From NCBI GenBank assembly GCA_030295235.1, contig AP026139.1, positions 682,001 to 746,000 of the forward strand: 64,000 bases of DNA. Reading direction: 5' to 3'. This DNA comes from Fistulifera solaris. Its lineage: Eukaryota > Bacillariophyta > Bacillariophyceae > Naviculales > Stauroneidaceae. Below the pieces are notes generated by a model, which made no database searches, was not told the DNA's origin, and was given only the letters and a program-made list of their open reading frames with translations. The first letter of the stretch is position 1. Each line of letters begins with the position of its first letter. Positions 9,126 through 19,919 of this stretch are shown here, piece after piece. The position numbers and the translations under genes are program-made.

Positions 9126-10721
9126 CTAACCCAGTTGCACACATCCAAGAGCATCGGGAATATCATAGACACCATCGACCGCCCACGGCTGATCGTTAAC
9201 ACGATATCGCACCGGACGAACCGGATACGGCAATGGGATTTTCCACGCCTGCGGTATCGTCGTTCCGTACGGTGCCAACTTGGTTTCATCGGATGAACCT
9301 AACCAGACGCCCAACTCCCAGTGACGAATAAACAAGCGTCGACCCGCAGATCGCATTTGCCCTTCGCCCCAAGCCGCCTTGCTCAAATTGTGACTCGTCA
9401 AGACGAACCATTCCATCGTATCGTCCGCACTATTATCGTTCGCATCATCGGTACTCCCACCGTTTGACAACTGGTAATATGTTTTAATGTGCCCGACGTG
9501 TTTTCTTCCCTCATCCGACCATCGATGATACAATGGACGCAAAAATGCTTTCGAGACATTTCGGTAGGGTCCCGGCACCGATCCACCTCCCGCATATCCT
9601 TCGTACGATGTTCGAATTTGTTCGACGGTTGGATACACCAGTTGCAATTTTTGTGCCAGAGAAACTTGAGATGGGGAAGGACGTTCGTGTTTGGGGCGAG
9701 TGGCCGAAAGAACGTCCATGGATTGATACAATTCGTTCAAGTACTTTTCCGTCAGCGACCCCATGGATGAAAATTGACACACGACCGGTCCCACACTGTT
9801 TGCTGGTGATGGATGCTTCGTATTTCTAGTCCATCGCTGTCGAAGCAGTTGTTGAATGCGCAAGTGACCTTGCAAGGCACGATTCGGATGTTCCGAATCA
9901 CTCACTCGATGATACCCCGGTGTCGATGGTACTAACGCCACGGTCGCTGATGAGAAATCATATTGCCTTAACCATTGTGTAAGCGAACAGGGAGATGTCT
10001 GAGTTGATGGCGACCATATTCGTGGTCGAATGTAATCATATGTCTCAAAATACGCCACCAGATCATGTTCAAAGTCGGAGGATGACGATAAACGCTCTGT
10101 GGTTTTCAGTGGGAAATCTTGAATACAAGCGCCTTGTATCTTACGATAAATATCCCGTTCCAGTAAATTCGCCGTATGAATAATGAGACGGAGTTTTTCT
10201 TGTTGTGTTGTTTCTTCTCTATAACCGAATAAAATGATCTTCGAATGATGCACGCCGTAGGGAATCCGCAAAGGCAAAGGATTGTGGAGACTTCGCGGTG
10301 GATCACTGGGTCGTAACAAGCGTACATCGACGGATGTCGCTTGTTTCCATTGCATCAAATACTCTGGATTCGTTTCGTGTCCGTAGAACACGGTAACTTG
10401 TGGAATCGTGAGCAATTCGGGAATTTCGTGTAACAAGAATTCAAAATCAATCATGTAATTGCAAAGAATCATGGAATGGATCGTCAACGACGCTGTTGCC
10501 ATGTCGTAGCCGAGCATTTCTCGGAAGGATCGATCATTAGGAGTTCGTTCGCGATCTCGTGTGGTGAACAAGTAAATGGGAGCTTGCGAAGGATGATGAT
10601 GATTCGGCTTGTTTCGTTTCTCGTCCGACGACGACGACAGCGATTCGGTAGCAGATCGCTTGCGATGGGAGAGACTATCAATGCCTGTATCTGACGGAAC
10701 AGGTTCCATGGTTTCACGCAA
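9126..10721 (-). CDS. TDP1: tyrosyl-DNA phosphodiesterase 1
   Basis: Repairs DNA by hydrolysing the bond between a DNA 3' end and the active-site tyrosine of stalled topoisomerase I. It belongs to the phospholipase D superfamily and acts in the nucleus. Single exon, 531 residues. Both half-sites are complete: HHSKIILFG with His159 and Lys161, then HTANLLERD with Asn185; and GHIKTYY with His411 and Lys413, then TSHNLSKAAWG with Asn445. This is the H-K-N pair arrangement of Tdp1 and differs from the HKD of ordinary PLD. The N-terminus (1-45) is Ser-rich with basic patches (SHRKR, DEKRNK) and may hold the nuclear signal. The C-terminal block LFIRHWELGVWLGS is also typical. Met1 (10721) and Met5 are both possible starts. 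No disruption. Confidence 0.95.
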   Translation of the reverse strand: MRETMEPVPSDTGIDSLSHRKRSATESLSSSSDEKRNKPNHHHPSQAPIYLFTTRDRERTPNDRSFREMLGYDMATASLTIHSMILCNYMIDFEFLLHEIPELLTIPQVTVFYGHETNPEYLMQWKQATSVDVRLLRPSDPPRSLHNPLPLRIPYGVHHSKIILFGYREETTQQEKLRLIIHTANLLERDIYRKIQGACIQDFPLKTTERLSSSSDFEHDLVAYFETYDYIRPRIWSPSTQTSPCSLTQWLRQYDFSSATVALVPSTPGYHRVSDSEHPNRALQGHLRIQQLLRQRWTRNTKHPSPANSVGPVVCQFSSMGSLTEKYLNELYQSMDVLSATRPKHERPSPSQVSLAQKLQLVYPTVEQIRTSYEGYAGGGSVPGPYRNVSKAFLRPLYHRWSDEGRKHVGHIKTYYQLSNGGSTDDANDNSADDTMEWFVLTSHNLSKAAWGEGQMRSAGRRLFIRHWELGVWLGSSDETKLAPYGTTIPQAWKIPLPYPVRPVRYRVNDQPWAVDGVYDIPDALGCVQLG

Positions 10722-10871
10722 AGAGATGAATATAGAACCTATGCATTACGGTAATGGTAGATTACATTCCGCGTATGATGAAGGAAATGCATGGATGCGG
10801 GTTTTGTTTCTCTCATGTTGCGCCAGGAATGCTTCCTCCTTGACTATAGGGGTAATGTGTCCGCTTATCCC

Positions 10872-10886
10872 GACTGGACTTCAGTC
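10872..10886. repeat. GACTG-N5-CAGTC palindrome, copy 2
   Basis: Perfect 5-bp arms with spacer GACTT, followed by ATGAG. Intergenic. Confidence 0.6.
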
Positions 10887-11111
10887 ATGAGTCATGTGTG
10901 ATGCTAGACTCATAAAAATCAGTGACATGGGCGCTCTCTCTAGAGTGTTGTTGGACTACAAAATGTTCAAGCTTAGCGTCTTACGTTTCTGGAGTAAGAT
11001 ACCAGATACAGATAAAATAAAATCGTTGTATTTTTGCCATGAGAAACGCTTCGAATATCGTCCTTCGTCATTAGGTTTAGGGGTAATGTGTAGGCGGCAG
11101 CATTTCGACCC

Positions 11112-11133
11112 GACTGGATCTCAGATATCAGTC
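11112..11133. repeat. GACTG...CAGTC palindrome, copy 3 (12-nt spacer)
   Basis: Perfect arms with a 12-nt spacer, followed by ATGAG as in copy 2. The preceding sequence also resembles that of copy 2. Confidence 0.5.
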
Positions 11134-11300
11134 ATGAGGTCTTGTTCAGGAGGATAAACATACCGTTGGGACGTCCTACCAGGTATTATTATTTACGTAA
11201 TGACAGCATGAACCAACACCGTTGAAATTTCTACTACTCTGAAATTGAAAGAAAGAGCGTATTCTATTTTGTTTGAGGAGAAACAGTTACTAATCAAACT

Positions 11301-12207
11301 ATGAAACAGACGAGACAACGCAAAAACGCGAAAGAGAGCGGTTCGGTAGCGAGCAAAAGCGCAAGACCGAAGACGCATTCCTGAATCAGGACACTGCAGG
11401 ATCTGGGGTTTCACGCAACACTAAGAAACGAACTGTTTCTCAGCACCTTTCTCCGCATGCTGAGACAAATCGAGTCAAAACTGCGTCTTCGGAAAGTACG
11501 GCTCGTTCTCGCACGAGTCATGGCGAACAAGTACAGCGAGTCGAAGAGCATCATCCTTTAGCTCCCAGACAATATTCGTTAGTCTGGTTGTATAAGGCGG
11601 CAGGTAGAAGGGAGAAAGGAGCAGATGAAACGGAGCTTATAGTGACCTTACGGCTAAAGAAGAGAAAAAGATGTGAAAGGATGGCTTCGAAATATAGAAC
11701 ACGAAATTGACCCGCAGTCAACGCCACCGAATTTCATCTCGACACAAGCAACACCGCGACTTCACCTTTCCGACAAGGAGAGAAAAAGCATATAAATTAC
11801 TCCTTCTGGTCAAGCCTCATTTCGAGGCGATCAAACTTGTTGCTCATGCGTGGGGTGTCGGTCGAAAGGCGATGGAACGATTGGAAAAGAGGGCAATCTC
11901 CAGTCAAGACATGACTATACGAAGGAAGAAACGGAGCGATGCCGGAAAGACCCTTCTAAATTCGGAAGAAAAACGTCGCTCTGTATACACCCCGAGATTT
12001 ATTTTTGCCAAGCTACTGCGTGAGCGAAATCCTGGTAAACAATTTCGACAAGAAGATATCGATAAAGCTTGGGATGTTGCTGACGAAGCAACGAGGAAGG
12101 AGTGTTCCGATTTGAGAGATAAATGGCTGAGTGAAGGTCTTCCTATCAATCACGAAAACTCTAAGGAAAACGATGACGCTATCTCTGAAAACCAGTGGCA
12201 GCTTTAA
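11301..12207 (+). pseudogene. unassigned gene, frame-broken, charged C-terminus
   Basis: I do not recognise this. The best-supported part is the 3' frame, open from about 11698 to 12207. It is rich in Lys, Arg and Glu and has helical blocks KPHFEAIKLVAHAWGVGRKA and TPRFIFAKLLRERNPGKQF, then DIDKAWDVADEATRKECSDL. The first of these could be a helix-turn-helix, but I have no family match. Upstream, an ATG at 11301 opens a basic frame for 27 codons. A second frame then stays open from about 11378 to 11709, and a third covers about 11660-11790. The pieces could be one gene with three or four indels, a spliced gene, or a decayed one. There is no stop-free single frame across the whole. Confidence 0.35.
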
Positions 12208-13061
12208 TGAAAGTAATAGCATCTGCGATGAGAAACTTGAGGGTTGTGTTTTACCGCTGCGTCAAGTAAATTACTACTCGGAGTATGATGGTGTAGTTGA
12301 TGTTTGAGAGTCATTGTACTTCATAAAGCGACTCATAGTGAACAAGATTCTAAAGGACAATAACATCGCCTGCTTTGATCAGCATATCGGATCGTTTCTT
12401 CCACAAGATTCAGCATGGTGTCTGCTCGACAAGTTCAGAGTTCGACCACAGTTCAGCATTCAAAATGATAGCTCTGGGTAAGTTTTATTAACCATCGATA
12501 AAATTCCTACGATGCCAGGTTAATGTCACGTTGCCATTCGCAACCGTGAACAATTCGTCGTCTTTATCATTTTGGCATGAAAGGGAGTTTTTTGTCATAA
12601 AAGATATAGGAAGACACTGATTAATGCCGCATATCAATTGTCATCTGGCTGAATGGAGCCTGAGCTACAACACTATGTTTTAATCATGTTACACATTGAG
12701 TCACGACAGGAATGTGGAACTCCCATAGTCGGATCATTTCGCATTTCGCTCTCGTTGCGATGATGACGGCGCCTTGATTTCGTCATCGCATCACTTTTCA
12801 CGTAGCGCTGGGTGAAAAAGTACTTGTACCCCAACGAGAATCCTTCCACCACCGTTTTTCCTCCTTCATCGGCATGTGCGCATTCCCAACTGAACTGACC
12901 TGACCGCGCACACAGAAAAAATACGTGGTCCATTTTTTTTGGTTTGTTTTTCTCCTCCTCCTTTGACAAAGAGAACAAAAACCGTCTTTGAATAGCAACA
13001 TTTGCTGATATATTTATTCATCTTCTACAGTCTCTTGTCTCTTTTTTACAACGACAACAAC
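12208..13061. other. intergenic upstream of the desaturase
   Basis: 854 bp. A 101-codon minus-strand ORF at 12673-12978 has no family signature and overlaps the expected FAD2 promoter, so I do not call it. The stretch just before the FAD2 start is pyrimidine-rich, then ACAACGACAACAAC, a likely 5' leader. Confidence 0.5.
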
Positions 13062-14362
13062 ATGGGCAAAGGAGGTCAAAAGTACCAACGGTGACTTCAT
13101 CGTCTTCGATCAACCAGAAAAATGGTGGCTGGGAATCTCCTTACAAACCGCTCGACAAGAATGCTCCCGAACTTCCCTCCAAAGGACAAATCAAAGCTGT
13201 TATTCCCAAAGAATGCTTTGAACGCAGTTATTTCTGGAGTCTCTTTTATTTGGCGCGAGATACGGCCATGGCGGTCGGCTTTGTGTACGCTACCAGTCAA
13301 GTTCTTTCGACCGAAATGCCTCCTTTTGCAGGCAATCCGACGGCTATGGTCCATCTAGCTCTCTGGGCATTCGGTTGGTCATTTTATGCCTTTTGGATGG
13401 GCACAATTATGACAGGTCCTTGGGTTTTAGCTCATGAATGCGGACACGGAGCCTTTTCTCCTTCGCAAACCTTCAACGATATCATCGGCTTTGTCTTGCA
13501 TCAAATCTTGTTGGTTCCTTACTTTGCCTGGCAATACACTCACGCCAAACATCACCGTCGCACCAATCATTTGACGGATGGTGAATCGCACGTCCCATCG
13601 ACCGCCAAAGACAATGGTTTGGGTGCCAACAACGAGCGATTGTCGTTTTATGCTGTCTATCATGAAGCCATGGGCGATGGTGCCTTTGCCGCCTTTCAAG
13701 TGTGGACGCATTTGTGCATCGGCTGGCCGTTGTATTTGTTGGGACTTGCTTCGACCGGAAAACTCGCTCACAACGGAACACCTTTGGAGGGACGCATCGC
13801 GGATCATTTCCGACCCACATCGCCCATGTTCCCTGCCAAGGTTAGTTTCAAAATTACACTTTCCACTGTGACCACCATCGCCACATTGATCGGATTGTGC
13901 TACGCTAAATACCAATACGGCATTCTACCCGTCGTCTTGTGGTACTGGGGTCCGTACAACTTTACCAACGCCTGGCTCGTCCTCTACACCTGGTTGCAAC
14001 ACACCGATCCGTCCATTCCGCATTACGGTGAAGAAGAATGGACGTGGGTCAAGGGTGCATTGAGCACCATTGATCGTGATTACGGCATTTTCGATTTCTT
14101 CCATCACACCATCGGTAGTACGCACGTCGTGCATCACCTGTTTCACGAAATGCCCTGGTACAATGCGGGCATTGCAACACAACACGTCAAGGCGTATTTG
14201 GAACCACTGGGTTTGTACAATTACGATCCGACACCTTGGTATCAGGCTATGTGGAAGATTGCCAAGACGTGCCATTACGTCGAAGATGACAAAGGCATTC
14301 AATACTTTAAATCGTTGAACGATGTGCCATTATCGAATGGCCAAAAAGCCAAGATTGCGTAA
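13062..14362 (+). CDS. FAD2: omega-6 (Delta-12) fatty acid desaturase, FAD2-type
   Basis: Membrane di-iron desaturase converting oleoyl to linoleoyl chains on phospholipid, an early step towards diatom EPA; expected in the ER. About 433 residues. Three histidine boxes are present: HECGHGA (125-129 for the core), HAKHHRRTN (161-165) and HVVHHLFH (355-359), with hydrophobic pairs between them. The start at 13062 reads MGKGGQ, the conserved N-terminus of the pennate-diatom enzyme. From there the frame hits TGA within 11 codons because the A4 run at 13078-13081 is one A short; one more A gives MGKGGQKVPT and joins the long frame. Without that start the first in-frame start would be a GTG. No plastid presequence, so the plastid FAD6 is less likely. 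Everything after residue 7 is undisturbed. Confidence 0.93.
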
Positions 14363-14738
14363 CAGAACCGACCTAGTATACGTACGTACGTATAGTTCGT
14401 CACTTACCTAGTAGAAAGGCTTGGTAATATCGGTATAACATTATACACTCTACCATTTTCGATCGCCTCGATCAAATTTATCGTCAGCTCGCATTAACAA
14501 TGTAGCCTGTTATTCTCGTAAGACGATCGGTGCAGCTTGATTTAGAATTCAATGTTTGTCTAATTTCGTTGTCGCATGTAGGAAAGTAAAGAGCGCACGA
14601 AAAATATTAGGCAAAACATTTGTATAATACTAATGGTTTATGGCTGATTGTTGTAAAGGTTTCCTTCTGACGAAAAAAGAAGACAAGGGAACCGCAAACA
14701 GAGTATAAGAAGTGCATCATCCGACCGCTCTCTTTATT
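14363..14738. other. intergenic, convergent 3' ends
   Basis: Lies between the convergent desaturase and secreted-protein genes. At 14377-14394, 14 bp past the FAD2 stop, there is an 18-bp perfect palindrome of alternating TA and CGTACG, which could form a hairpin in the 3' UTR. Nothing else seen. Confidence 0.5.
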
Positions 14739-15630
14739 CTATTTTTCACTCCACAATAGAAGCAAAATCGTCAGTGAAAGACAACCTCCAAAAAAGGCTC
14801 CACTACGGTGAGAATCGGATGCCGGTGCTGAAAGAGACTCTAACGTAAAGGAGTAGGATTCTCCCGACTCTTCTGGCTTGTTGTCTCCTATAAGAATAAA
14901 GTATTCCGTTTCCGCTTCAACAATCCATCGCATAATTGTCACTGGCTCATCGTCACCTCCAACAGCCACACAGTTGCCCTCTGATATTATATGAACACGC
15001 GCTTCTCGATTGAGTGTCAATAGTAGCTCTTCCTCAACAAACATGGTACGAAAGGAATACCAAACTCCGTGAAAGTTAGATCCTCCACACACATCGTCAT
15101 CCAGATCCGAAAGCGCACCCCTGAGGATAAAGGTATCACCATAGGGTAAATCTTGACTTGTCAATGAGACCGCGCTTGCTTGATTGTCGTTCTTGGGAGT
15201 CTCAAAAGTTTCGATGAACAAAGTTGCCGTAACAATATCGGAATCATAGGGACGAATTGTGCTGATGAAAGTCTCATAACCAGCCGTAAAACTTGCGCAT
15301 AAGAGGCCCGCCGGGATTCAGCTCCCAACAATATGTAGAATGACAAATGCTCTCGATGACATTGTCTCCGTTACCGGTTATCAATCGTAGAGCATTCTCA
15401 GGCTCAACGGATATACGCCCTACTCTTGATTCCAAAGGCGTGTAACGAAAAATAAATTGTGGTGGGAATTCATTGGTATCCACACACTCTGAGAACGTTT
15501 GCGGACCAAAGTCTAAATCAATGGTTAGATCAATCGCAGATTCTGCTGTGACGACAATAGGTTCGGGACATGATGGTTGTTGCTGCGCCGTAGCTTTCAA
15601 AACAATCCAGAACGAATACCACACTGTCAT
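14739..15630 (-). CDS. secreted or surface protein with two PPC-like beta domains (one frame break)
   Basis: About 296 residues once one surplus base is discounted. I start at 15630 (MTVWYSFWIVLKATA), which gives a good signal peptide; a start at 15675 is possible. Two similar beta-rich units follow. Unit 1 has PPQFIFRYTPLESRVGRISV...ICHSTYCWELNPGG; unit 2 has FHGVWYSFRTMFVEEELLLT...AETEYFILIGDN. This pattern, F/W-Y-x-F/Y followed by beta strands, a Cys-containing turn and YxxxI, resembles pre-peptidase C-terminal (PPC) domains common in secreted diatom and bacterial proteins. The C-terminus SGAFFGGCLSLTILLLLW is hydrophobic, suggesting a membrane or GPI anchor. Between about 15295 and 15325 the frame changes by one base (surplus G near GGCGGG), after which GLLCASFTAGYETFIS continues. 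Function unknown; the domain call is by pattern only. Confidence 0.55.
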
Positions 15631-15975
15631 GAAAAGGCCACGACGGAGGCAGATTGGCTGGAAATGGATCCTCATGATGCGTTGTGTAAATGACTAAATG
15701 TAATAGAACAGATATCAATACAGCAACGAAGCGTCGATTCCTAATCCTTCGTCTCGTGTGGAATGAATGGACAAAACAAACAAACAAACAGACTTGTGGG
15801 CCATCCAATCTGAAATTATGAGGATGATTCGTTACGTCTGAAGTCTGAAGGCTATCGAGCAAGACGGGTCTCGCAACTCGGAACTAAAGACTGGGTACCA
15901 GTTTGCACCAGTACTTGTACTGGTTTGAAGGAGAGCACGACTTGTCTCGCAACTCGGAACACGGACTCGGAACTA
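15631..15975. other. intergenic left of the retrotransposon
   Basis: Contains TCTCGCAACTCGGAAC twice (about 15868 and 15945) and an 18-nt inverted repeat ACCAGTAC-TT-GTACTGGT at 15907-15924. The retrotransposon inserted just right of these repeats. Confidence 0.5.
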
Positions 15976-15980
15976 GACGG
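15976..15980. repeat. target-site duplication, left
   Basis: GACGG immediately before the left LTR; the same five bases follow the right LTR at 21312-21316. A 5-bp duplication is normal for gypsy integrases. Confidence 0.85.
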
Positions 15981-16279
15981 TGCGTTACCTACAATGAAGT
16001 TTTGCAGATAAATGAAAATTATGAGAAGAGTTACGTTTGTAAACTATTCGAATGAAAGTTTTCACAAAAGTCGATCTAATCGGAAAAGGACTCCCGCCGG
16101 TCGTGGGAGTTCAAGATTCAATTCCCACCAGTCGTGGGAGTTGTGATGTAGACTCCCACAGAGGATTCCCACACGGGTTCAGGATCCGAAGTGGGAATGT
16201 TATCCTTGGTCTCGGCCCGATAGGGTTAGAGGCCGTGATTCTTAACTGCATAAGGTTCAGGTTAATCCTGGGCATTGCA
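15981..16279 (-). repeat. 3' LTR (299 bp)
   Basis: TG...CA ends. Matches 21013-21311 over the full length with no difference that I can see. Contains several TCCCAC/GTGGGA hexamers in both orientations between about 16084 and 16200. Confidence 0.9.
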
Positions 16280-16402
16280 TTCTGCCTCTCAAGGTCCGGG
16301 AACGGACGAAGGACGGAATGTGGACCTTGCAGAACAAAACAGAAACAACCTTCCGTTTTAGAAGGAAAAAAATAAAAAGATCGGCTCCGAGAAGGGGGGT
16401 GT

Positions 16403-17472
16403 TCAGGAAGGAAATGGAGTTTCATCTCGAAAAGGCTTGATACGACGAATGGAGATTCGTTCAATGACAGCCTCGTTCAGTTGAATGGTGACGGTGCCAT
16501 TTGTGTGAACGCGAGTGATGGGAAAAGGACCGGTTGCGCGTGGTTCGAGCTTATTCGGTCGGAAGGATATTTTGAGGATTTTGTCGCCAGGTTGGTAATC
16601 GTGCAGCGAAGCGTTGTCGATTCTCTGCAATGGACCGTTTGTCAACGAGTTGTTGACGATGTTCTTGGATATATTTCCAGTCGGCCAAGAGGGGAATGTC
16701 GAGAATCATGTCGCGTCCGAAGGCCAAGGATCCTGGGCTGGCTTTGAGGGGAGCCATGTATGGCGGCGCGAGTTGCAAAAAGACAAGTCGATAAGGCGTA
16801 ATCAACCATGCGTTCTGCGCTCTGGATGTCTGTTGGGAGACGGGTAGATTGCATTGTTCGCAGGATGTTACCAACAGTTTGGTGCATGCGTTCGCAGATG
16901 CCATTCGAGCGTGGGTTTTTGCTTGTAATTGGGCGACCGGTGATGCCGTGTTCTTCGAGTAATTGGTCAAAGTCGTAGCCAACAAATTCGCCTCCTTGGT
17001 CAAAAAATGCAAAAAAAGCGGACGTGGGTAGCGGTTTAGCCAGACAATCTCCAATTGACGAGCGACGTGGGGCGGCGGTCTTGTTTTCAATGCGTATAAG
17101 TTCGACAAGGTTCGTGACTGTGTCAATGACTGTGAGTGCAGAGAAAGAGGCTTCTGTGTGGCCGACTTTCATGTGCCAAGGACCGATGAGGTCAACTGCA
17201 ATATCCCTCCAGGGATGGGAATGAGCTTCACGAGGAGCGAGATGACCATGGCCGCTGGAGGATGTTCTTGCACTTTGGCAATCTGCACAAATCGAAACAA
17301 AATGAGTAACGCGATCTCGGAGTTCAGGGTGGAAAAGGTGGATCGACATAGTCTCAATCAACCGTTTTTGTCCAATGTGGCCGAGTGCGAGATGATACCA
17401 GTGGATGGTATTGTTGAGCATGGAAGTGGGGAGAAAGATTTTGGGGTTTGTTTTGCCGTCTTTTGATAGCAA
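16403..17472 (-). pseudogene. retrotransposon integrase, frame-broken
   Basis: Integrase part of gypsy Pol. The zinc finger is visible (WYHLALGHIG, then CADCQS), followed by the core: DLIGPW, FDQGGEFVGYDFD, and NPRSNGICERMHQT with the catalytic Glu. Its reading continues in a second frame from about 16830 ([18 protein letters not shown], then ENRQRF) and in a third from about 16640 ([13 protein letters not shown] and the [16 protein letters not shown] module). At least two shifts therefore break it. Confidence 0.85.
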
Positions 17473-17701
17473 ATAATGTGTGTGTCAGGTGCGAGTTCAA
17501 TTAGGGTGAAATTGCGAGGTGTTTTGGTTTGGAGTTGCGAGATAAGGACGTCTCCTTTCTGCTTTTCCAAGATGACGCGATAGTCTAGCTCGAAGGGAAT
17601 TCCTTTGAGCGCAGGAAGACTAACGAAGGTGCTCCGAAGGTGAGTATCATCAGCCATGGAGAAGAATGCCAGCTGGGGGCGGTGGTCGAGGGGTTTGAGC
17701 G

Positions 17702-18170
17702 CTATCCTCCCTCGTGTGTTTGGTGGGGTTGTTCGAACAGAGTGTTTTTTATGTCTTCGCCGGGCAATGACTGGATCGGCAGACGGGACAGGGCGTCGGC
17801 TAAGTTGTTGTCCTGACCCTTGATGTATTTGAGTTGGATCCCAAATTCGTCAAGGAAAAGACGCCAGCGCAGGACTCGCTGCGAATTCACTGTTTCAAAG
17901 GTGTTGTTTTTGTGGTCAGTGTACACATGTAATTGTTGTACTCCGTGAAAGCATCGTGCGAAATTCCTTGAGTGTTTCGACGATGGAGAGAATCTCCTTC
18001 TCACCGACTGTGTAATTGCGTTGAGCAGGATTAAGTTTTCGAGAGTAAAAGGCGACGGGTTTGCCGTCTTGGAAGATTGCAGCCCATTTGGTAGTCGCTT
18101 GCGTCAGCGTAGGACGTGAAACGGTTTGTTGTGGTCTGGATATTGAAGGAATGCTTCTTGTGCGAGGAGT
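17702..18170 (-). pseudogene. retrotransposon RNase H, frame-broken
   Basis: RNase H follows reverse transcriptase. Recognisable blocks are [18 protein letters not shown] in one frame and, after a shift near 17960, [29 protein letters not shown] and NNLADALSRLP, the usual gypsy RNase H to tether sequence. Confidence 0.8.
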
Positions 18171-18243
18171 GCTTTCATTTTGTCAAAGGCTTGTTGACAT
18201 TTGGGGTCCCATTTGAGCTTGCCTTTCATTCCGGTCATTTGTG

Positions 18244-19070
18244 TTAACGGTGCGAGGGATGTGTGCGCGTTTTGGATACATGTCGCGATAGAAGTTGACG
18301 GGCGCCAAGGAAGGATCGTAGCTGCTTGACCGTTCGTGGGGCTTGGATTCGGAGCATAGCATCGACTTTCTTCTTCCAGGGCTTAAGGCCAGTTGGGGTG
18401 AGCCAGTAGCCAAGCCAATCGGTTTCTTGAACACACCATTCGCATTTGTTTGGGTTAATGGTGAAGTTGTTGTCTTGCAGGACGGCCAGGATCTTTTCAA
18501 CAGATTGAAGATGCGATTCCAGGTCGTCGCTGAAGATGGCGATGTCATCAATGTAGACTTCGGCTTCGGAGAAGGGGAGGAGGAGTTCTTCCATTGTCTC
18601 TTGTGCAATATCGGGTGCAGGAGAGACTCCCATAGGAAGGCGATTGTATTGATAGTTGCCGAAGGGTGTGCAGATGACGCACAGTTTTTTTGCTGTCGTC
18701 GTCGAGTTCAAACGTGTAGAACTGCATACTGACGTCGAGTTTCGTCAAGTATTTGTATCCTTTAAGCGTCGTTTGAGGATGTCTTGAATGCGTGGTAAGT
18801 TGTATACCTTGCGTCGTAACACTTTGTTCAGCTGGCGGAAATCGGAAATCCATCGGACAGAACCGTCTTTCTTCGGGATAATGAAAGATGGAGCAAGCCA
18901 TTCGGAGGCACCCGTTCTGGTGAGTACGGTTTCCTTCGTAAGGCGCTCGAGTTCATTTTTGAAGACTGCCTCTTGTGATCGAGGGACAGGATAGGGTCGG
19001 CAGCGATATGGTTTTGCGCCGGGTTGGACTTCAAGACGGACTTTCTTTTTAGGATATTTGCCAAGCTTGC
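18244..19070 (-). pseudogene. retrotransposon reverse transcriptase, frame-broken
   Basis: Pieces of gypsy reverse transcriptase in three frames: a fingers region near 18830-18990 (SEWLAPSFIIPKKDGSVRW and DFRQLNKVL type sequence), [17 protein letters not shown] near 18710-18760, [20 protein letters not shown], the catalytic [12 protein letters not shown] near 18540-18570, and NPNKCEWC with DWLGYWLTP. All expected motifs are present, but no single frame covers them. Confidence 0.85.
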
Positions 19071-19239
19071 CAGAGAATAATTTTTTGAACTTGTCGAGAA
19101 TGCGGCCGGTAAAGCGGCGTTGCGGGCGACTAAGGTGTTCTTGTTCGTCGGGCGACGGTTTGGGTGTCGACTGCTTGATAGTCGGATGGGAGTATTACTT
19201 TGGACTTGTACCCTGCCTCTCTGATTGCATCTTCGTCAT

Positions 19240-19698
19240 CTACGAGCATGGCATTGTGTGATTCAAGCATTTCTTTGCAGAACTTGTTGCGAATGAAGTA
19301 GTCGGCGGGTTTGAAGTCGATTGTGTTTTCGTTAAAAGAAACTGTTTGTTTTTCGAAGTCGATTTTGATCGCGAGTGCTTGCAGGAGATCTTGGCCAATG
19401 ATGATGTCGTAACCTGAATGTGGGTTATCAAAGATTGTGGCGCGATAAGGACCTGGAGCTTTTGCGATAGCGAAAATTCTGGAAGACAGATATTGGAGAG
19501 TAGAACTTGTTCGTTGTGGACCTGAGGTCCATGGAGACCAACAAATTGTTCACCTTTGATCTTGATCGTTTCGGTCCCTTTGGGAAGGGCTTTTCGATTG
19601 AACATTGTGCTGTCGGATCCGGAATCAAAAAGGACTCGAAAGAGGCGTTTGTCTTTAGAAGACGATAGCGTAGTGTATATAAGGCTAATAGAGCGCAT
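19240..19698 (-). pseudogene. retrotransposon aspartic protease region
   Basis: Contains VLFDSGSDSTMFNRKALP, the active-site DSG of a retroviral-type protease, near 19605-19640. The frame is open across the protease but is separated from Gag and reverse transcriptase by frame changes. Confidence 0.75.
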
Positions 19699-19919
19699 GC
19701 GAGACGAGTTCGTATCATAGATAGAGCCTACTAATTTTAAATCACTGCCTTCTCCCTCGGAGAATATCTTGTCACATGCCGCTCACGAGAGCAGGCTCGT
19801 GTGATTCCAAGTTCTTAGACGTCTTTGTCTGGTTGACGAATGGAATGGAGTCAAGATGATGTGAGTGATTTAAAATAGTGGAGGTGACGTAACAATCTGT
19901 TAACGTACCCGACTCGTTG

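Larger units (their letters stand above)
10722..11300. other. intergenic with palindromic repeats
   Basis: Contains two related segments of about 45-60 bp, at about 10847-10893 and 11079-11137. Each starts GGGGTAATGTGT and ends with a GACTG...CAGTCATGAG palindrome. A TACCAGGTA site lies at 11177-11185. No gene supported. Confidence 0.5.

Noticed and set aside
13427-13915. A 162-codon minus-strand ORF inside the desaturase
   Set aside because: Shadow of the desaturase in the opposite strand; the plus-strand protein explains the region fully.
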